Assembly (NCBI GenBank): GCA_903813345.2
Contig: CAIIXF020000001.1
Span: 19,487,915-19,551,914 of the forward strand
Direction of reading: 5' to 3'
DNA length: 64,000 nt
From: Owenia fusiformis
Lineage: Eukaryota > Annelida > Polychaeta > Sabellida > Oweniidae
The notes beneath the pieces were generated by a model. It was not told the origin of the DNA. It worked only from the letters and a program-made list of their open reading frames with translations, and did no database searches. Below are positions 58,845 to 64,000 of this stretch, one piece after another; the stretch's first letter is position 1, and each line of letters begins with the position of its first letter. The position numbers and the translations under genes are program-made.

Positions 58845-59262
58845 CCACCAAAAAGTGGTGACATATTGTTATGGTCTCAGTTCTTTGACCAATTTTCTTT
58901 TTTAAAATCATCTTCAAGTTCTCAAATGTTCGAATCTGGCTATAAATTTGACCTTAAATGACATTCTCAAGGTCAAAAAAGATTTGACCTTCAGTGACCT
59001 TCTCAAGGTCAAAAGGGTCTTTTTTCATCTTGCTTCAAATTGACCAATTTTTTTAAAAATCATGTACAAGTTCTTGGAAGTTCAAATCTGACTTAAAATT
59101 TGAGATTTCACCTTCAATGACCTTCTCAGGGAAAGGGTCTTTTTTCAACTTGTTCCAGATTGACCAATTAATTTTTTCAAAATCATCTACAAGTTCTCAG
59201 AAATTCATATCTTACTTAAGATTGAACTCATAGTATTGTGAGCAACTGGGTGGTGACATTTT
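58845..59262. repeat. Repeat with GTCACCACC palindrome downstream of ASPH
   Basis: It begins GTCACCACCAAAAAGTGGTG ACATATTG and ends GGGTGGTGACATTTTG. Between are two or three degenerate copies of a segment with TGACCTTCTCAAGGTC, AAAGGGTCTTTTTTCA and ATTGACCAATT. It may lie in the ASPH 3' UTR, if the AATAAA near 59397 is used. Confidence 0.6.
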
Positions 59263-59519
59263 GTCATGTTAATTTATCTTGGAAACATAAAATCTCATCT
59301 CATACAGCTCTATTTGTATTCTTTATAAATTTCAAAATATTTTTGTATTTTATATCAATTAGACATACAATATACACCAATAGCGAACACATTTCAAATA
59401 AAAGTGAAACATCGAAAACGTTCATGCTTTGTACAAGCACTGATCATCATATCGTAAAATCTCTATGCAACAAAGGAATTCCATTTTATATAGCTGTGCA
59501 TGCTTAAAGTTTCACAATT

Positions 59520-62230
59520 ATACGAAAGTTACATAATACATTAATCAAAAATCTATATTATATAACCTAATGTGAAATATTTTTGGATTATATTGAATGT
59601 ATTTATTTTATTATAAAATGATATTGAGCATAATACTACAAAATACAGGTATACCATACATTGCTATATGATGCATCTCCGAGACTGCATTCTAATTAAC
59701 ATAACTAGAAAAAATTCACGAAGTGTATAGAAACAATTTTCATTTAGAAATGTTAATGGTGTTTAAATGGTATTATAACAAAATATGACCCACAGCCATT
59801 ATATGGTGGCCATTATTTTGTTATTCATAATAGTATCTGGGAGATGCCTATGTAGTCTAATATAACGGGTCAGTTGCCAATAACCCCATTGATCTGTGTA
59901 AGTTTCGTTACTCCTTACATTAGTGTATTATATTGAAAAATGAGTATGCATGATATTACACAAAATCCATAAAAGTCCACAATTATTTTGAGCGTTTTGT
60001 TAATTTGTAGCGATCTAGTAAGATCGTTTTATATATTTTGAGTCTTGTGTCCAACAATACAGTATTATTTTGTGTATGATCATCGAAACAATTTTTAGAT
60101 AGAATGTAATTTTATTTAACAAAAACATCATCAGATGTTTACTTCATCAGTGTTTACTCTGTTTCTCGTTTGATTTTATGATATGTAGGCCATCAGCTTT
60201 GGTTTAAAATTTCAGCCACATGTATCAAATGAGGGGAACAAGTCTATATGAATGGTAATTTTTACAAGGTATGCTCCCCTAGAGGAAATATGGATGGAGC
60301 TTTTTGGATGTTATAACCAGTTATAACCCTTTTTCAAAATGGCCACCAAAATGCTTTTCACCACATATAATATGTAGTCATATCTAAGCATAAGGAGATG
60401 TAACAGTGTTTTGATATCTATGGCTGAGTTTTACCTTTAAGGTTCAACCTGTTCCTCCATGCTGATGGCCTATTACTGATGTATTGTTCTGCTTTGATGT
60501 TTAGTTAAGTTTTATTACGCAATCAAAGACCATTTAAAAAAGAGAATTGTTTGTGTAAGTTATTATATTGGAAAACAGCCATCTGAGAAAATTATTTTGT
60601 AATATTGTTAGATATTTTAGTCATTGATATTATTTTGAAGAATCCTGTTTTCTTAGAGCCATTTTTACGGGAAAGGGTATTGATTTTGAATTGCTGTTAT
60701 TCACGTAGGGTGGATAAGTTATAAACGGGTTGTTCCAAAATGTCCCATTGCACCCCCTGGCTACGCCTATGAAACAGTATTTAGAGACACATTGTATTCA
60801 TGACACTGATAAGTGTTAAGCAGTAACATTCATGATAATCCTGTCCATGAATTAGTATGTATTAAGTGTTATATTTATCAATTAAAAATATTAAATGTTC
60901 TTTAATACAGTATGGGAATTGGTACTTTTTTGAAATTGATGAAAATGTTCAAACTACACGTGCACTCTTCAAAGAAATTTGGCAATCTCATGATATGTTT
61001 GAATTGTTCTCATTACTAAGGCTGTAAATGGTATTGCCAAACTTTTTTGGAGGGGAGGAGTGTAAGAAAGTATATGTCTGCTTTTTCACATATATTTTCT
61101 TTTTAACTACATTTCACATATGAAAAATGTGTCATCATGGTATAAGTTTTGGATTGACAATTTATTCATACCCTGAGCATATACTTATCATAATTAGGTT
61201 TATTTTAAAGTCACAATGACAGTAAGTCTGAATAACAATATACACACATATAAGATTTCACAGAACTAGAACTGTAGATCACACTGGCTTGCACAGTAGA
61301 AAGCTAGGGGTCAGATGGTTAACCAAAATCGCAGAGCTCCAACCATCATTGGCCCTGGTGGTTCTTTCAGTTCAGAAAAAATGTCAGGTTTTTTAACTGA
61401 ATGTTAATTGAGGGAAAATTACTGTAAACACATGTTCGCTAAAATAAGGTAGATCAAGAAAATGTCTGCCATGGATATTGAGAAAGATATGCGCGTCCAA
61501 GTACCAGATTCAGGTGACACTTTATTATTTTGAAAGTTAAGTGTTTAGTATTACATTTGTGAAATATCAAGAGATAGCCAGTTTTGTTTTACATTCTCAT
61601 GGTTATAGCAGAATATCATAGTTCGAAAAGAACAGAATAACCGAATCGAGAGATTCAAAATCCGAACCAGAACGAATCAAAAAATTTTAAAACCATCTGA
61701 CCCCCATAGACAGCACTTGACACACCTGTATATCTACGCAACATGTAATCTGAACATTGAATGATAAAGTAATGATGTACTGTTTAAGAAACATGTGAGA
61801 ATTCCAATTTTTATATGATATGATATTACACGTATATGGCATATTTATGTATTTTCATTAAGAGTAACATCAGTGTTATCCATGAGCGAAAGTACCTTGA
61901 CTGTCAAGGTGTTTTATAAAATTTGTATTAAATTATAAGATATTTAAAAATATTATTCACTTATTGTCAAACTAGAGATCTGATTGGCTCATGTGATGTA
62001 AATATATTACAATGTATTTTTATGCCATAGGATACAGAATTTGTATTCAACCCTGACACCATTGTATTATTTGCTTCGGTGTCTTAAAGTCACCATATTA
62101 AACACATTTATTATTTACCATAATTAGTGCCTTGTTTTCTTAGGCACAATGTTTTCTGTGGTTTTATTCAAATCATTGAACAAACAACTGGTATTATTCC
62201 ATAATTATTGAATGGAATAATAGAATTCAG
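59520..62230. other. Intergenic sequence between ASPH and the next gene: no recognised gene
   Basis: Low-GC sequence. A fragment GCACCCCCTGGCTACGCC at about 60750 belongs to the GTAGCCAGG repeat family. Otherwise no ORF, exon or inverted repeat that I can support. Confidence 0.5.
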
Positions 62231-62435
62231 GCCCGTAGCCAGGATTTGCCAAGGGGGGGTTCAGTTTTAAAAAATTTCCAGGGGGGGTTCACATTTGACA
62301 ATTTTGGCCCAAATATGACTAAAATCACTTGAAAAGTGCTCAAAATGGTGAAAAACTGCATGATTTTGAAAGAATTTTTGGCCAGGGGGGGGGGTTCGCC
62401 CGAACCCTGCGAACCCCCCCTGGCTACGGGCCTGG
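62231..62435. mobile_element. MITE with GGCCCGTAGCCAGG inverted ends
   Basis: The ends GGCCCGTAGCCAGG and CCTGGCTACGGGCC are perfectly inverted. The interior has the paired GGGGGGGTTC runs and ACTTGAAAAGTGCTCAAAAT GGTGAAAAA seen in partial copies at 4957-5112 and 24956-25140. About 205 bp, non-coding; the ORFs across it are accidental. Confidence 0.8.
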
Positions 62436-63289
62436 AATTGATATTATATTTCAAAAATCAACAAAATGAAATCATGCCCATATGCCTGGTATATGTATGT
62501 ATTACTTTATCGCTGCAATCGTAGAAATGTAGAAACTTGGGACATCAAAATGACAAATATATATATAAAAAAGTAGAAAACCACACAAATACTTGCTTAT
62601 GTGCAATCATCATATTGTCTGTTTCACTCATTGAAACTAACAATCAATGTACAATATATCAGCTACATTTAGAGGAACTAAAAGGGATAGAGATTGTAAA
62701 ATGTTGGAAGCAATCTTCAGGGATCAGGTCATTGTTGTCCTTACTGATCAAGTATATAATAGATGTTATTGAAGAATTAAGAAATGTCCATCAATTCATC
62801 AGAACCGTTTGTCCAAATAACCTTATTTAAATCTAAGGATTATTCTGAAATAAAATCAGAACTGTTGTACCTTTAGGAAAATTGCAATGACAGAGAATGA
62901 TTGAGACAATTTTTAGTGTCTAACTTTTTTTGTGGAATGTGGTTGTGGTCGATGTCTGTAACAGGTGTCTGTAACAAATGGCAGGTAGTGACATTTTGCA
63001 TGTTAATGCCTTGTTTGAAAGTTACTTTCAACATGCCTCTATCCCTTCTAGTCCCTTTAAGTCATTGTAATTTAGGGTCCAATTGAATCATATTTTGTAT
63101 TTGTAATCAACGAAATATGCCTTCAGGATTTTTTAAAATCAAATAACAAATGCAATCTATTAAAATTGTACTGTAATTTTCACTGTCTAGTTTGATATTA
63201 TAAATTGCAATATGCTCATTAGTTTCCAATTAAATAAATTATTTGTACCAGAGCAGATATAGCATGTAACATCCAAGACGTTTATCAAA

Positions 63290-64000
63290 ATGGTAAGTAG
63301 ATGTTTAAAGTATGTATTTACAGTTAATTAATAAAATGTTGTGAATGTTAAGTTTACTTTTCTTTAGTCATGAAAGAAGATGGATATTGTAAGTAAATAT
63401 TCCAACATTTCCAACCTATACTGAGTTCCATATATCCATGATCATGCCATTCCTATTTTTAACATGCTGTTAATTCTGATGCTTTTTGTTTTCAGTTGAA
63501 TTTGAAATACTTCAAGGGAATACTTTTGGCTCTCTTGCTATTGGCCATTGGATTTATAATCATCAAACAAGATATGCCAGATCTCTGGAAAATCCAAGAT
63601 AAAGTCATAAAAACTCCAGAAATCCCAACTTTGTTGAGAAATCTTCTTCACAAACAACCGACCGAACAACCAGCCAAAGATGCAGCAGTTATTGAAGGAA
63701 AGTTGAAAGACACAACTAGCCAAATTGGTCATAAAATTCAGGATTTGGAAATTAATCGGATGAAAATGGCAGTAAGTTTGGCAGCTATGAGAACTTCCAC
63801 TAAAAGTATTTCTGAAACTAGTAAGGTTACACCAAAAAATCCCATCTCTGGTGATATACATAATAGCATTGCAAAAATAGACATGAAAAATGCTATAATT
63901 GGTAAAGAAGATACAAGAATGTTTGAAAGAACAGAAAAGGGGAAAAAAGAAGAAACTAAAAGAACTGATTTAGAAAAAGAGGATAACCAGGGTATAGATG
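63290..64000 (+). CDS. Type II single-pass membrane protein, N-terminal part (unidentified; continues beyond window)
   Basis: The ATG at 63290-63292 is followed directly by a GTAAGT donor, so the first coding exon carries only the start codon. An upstream in-frame TAG at 63260 and the context CAAAATGG support this start. The second exon begins at 63496 after TTTTCAG, in phase 0, and stays open to the window end (168 codons). It encodes a short basic start (LNLKYFKG), a membrane segment (about residues 9-24, ILLALLLLAIGFIIIK), and a polar Lys/Glu/Thr-rich stem without Cys. This is the topology of Golgi glycosyltransferases and sulfotransferases, or of ER luminal proteins. No catalytic domain is reached, so no family is claimed. 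It lies 4.7 kb downstream of ASPH on the same strand. The reading frame and splice sites make a real gene likely. Confidence 0.75.

Overview
This is animal nuclear DNA. It is AT-rich and intron-rich, with small exons, GT/AG splice sites, long introns and many inverted-repeat elements. The gene content and repeat style suggest a marine invertebrate, perhaps a lophotrochozoan such as a mollusc. Hemichordate or amphioxus-type deuterostomes are not excluded, and the phylum is inference only.

Five host genes can be read by following exons and phases. (1) An NKAIN gene on the minus strand has exons at 26436-26489, 17105-17242 and 3749-3829 and runs off the left edge. (2) Aspartyl/asparaginyl beta-hydroxylase (ASPH) on the plus strand is complete in 12 coding exons from 27905 to 58556, giving 587 residues with every catalytic residue conserved. 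NKAIN and ASPH are head to head about 1.4 kb apart, as NKAIN3 and ASPH are in human 8q12.3. (3) and (4) Two complete genes lie inside the 15.2 kb ASPH intron at 41642-56835. One is a minus-strand secreted protein with an arabinofuranosidase-B-type (AbfB/CBM42) lectin domain (43869-51882, six exons, 471 residues). The other is a plus-strand lachesin-like three-Ig GPI-anchored protein (54112-55468, two exons, 379 residues). (5) A new plus-strand gene for a single-pass type II membrane protein starts at 63290 and runs off the right edge.

The rest is introns and spacers full of mobile DNA. NKAIN intron 2 (3830-17104) holds a whole-looking DIRS-type tyrosine-recombinase retroelement (about 9430-14876), several MITEs and, at its far end, a 116-bp minisatellite that starts at the exon 3 splice donor. 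The window opens with a large inverted repeat around a 172-bp minisatellite. The NKAIN/ASPH divergent spacer carries a 0.77 kb foldback. ASPH intron 4 carries a 3.5 kb palindrome with a nested hAT MITE and a decayed coding remnant. Introns of the AbfB gene carry two related repeat elements, one with a 145-bp satellite in a 435-bp higher-order arrangement, and the end of the other abuts a splice donor.

The gene products are a membrane Na,K-ATPase-interacting protein, an ER hydroxylase, a secreted lectin-like protein, a cell-surface Ig protein and an unidentified type II membrane protein. Nothing suggests one shared pathway. The interest is in conserved synteny, nesting and repeats at splice donors. 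No bacterial-type operons, CRISPR arrays, rRNA or functional tRNA genes were seen.
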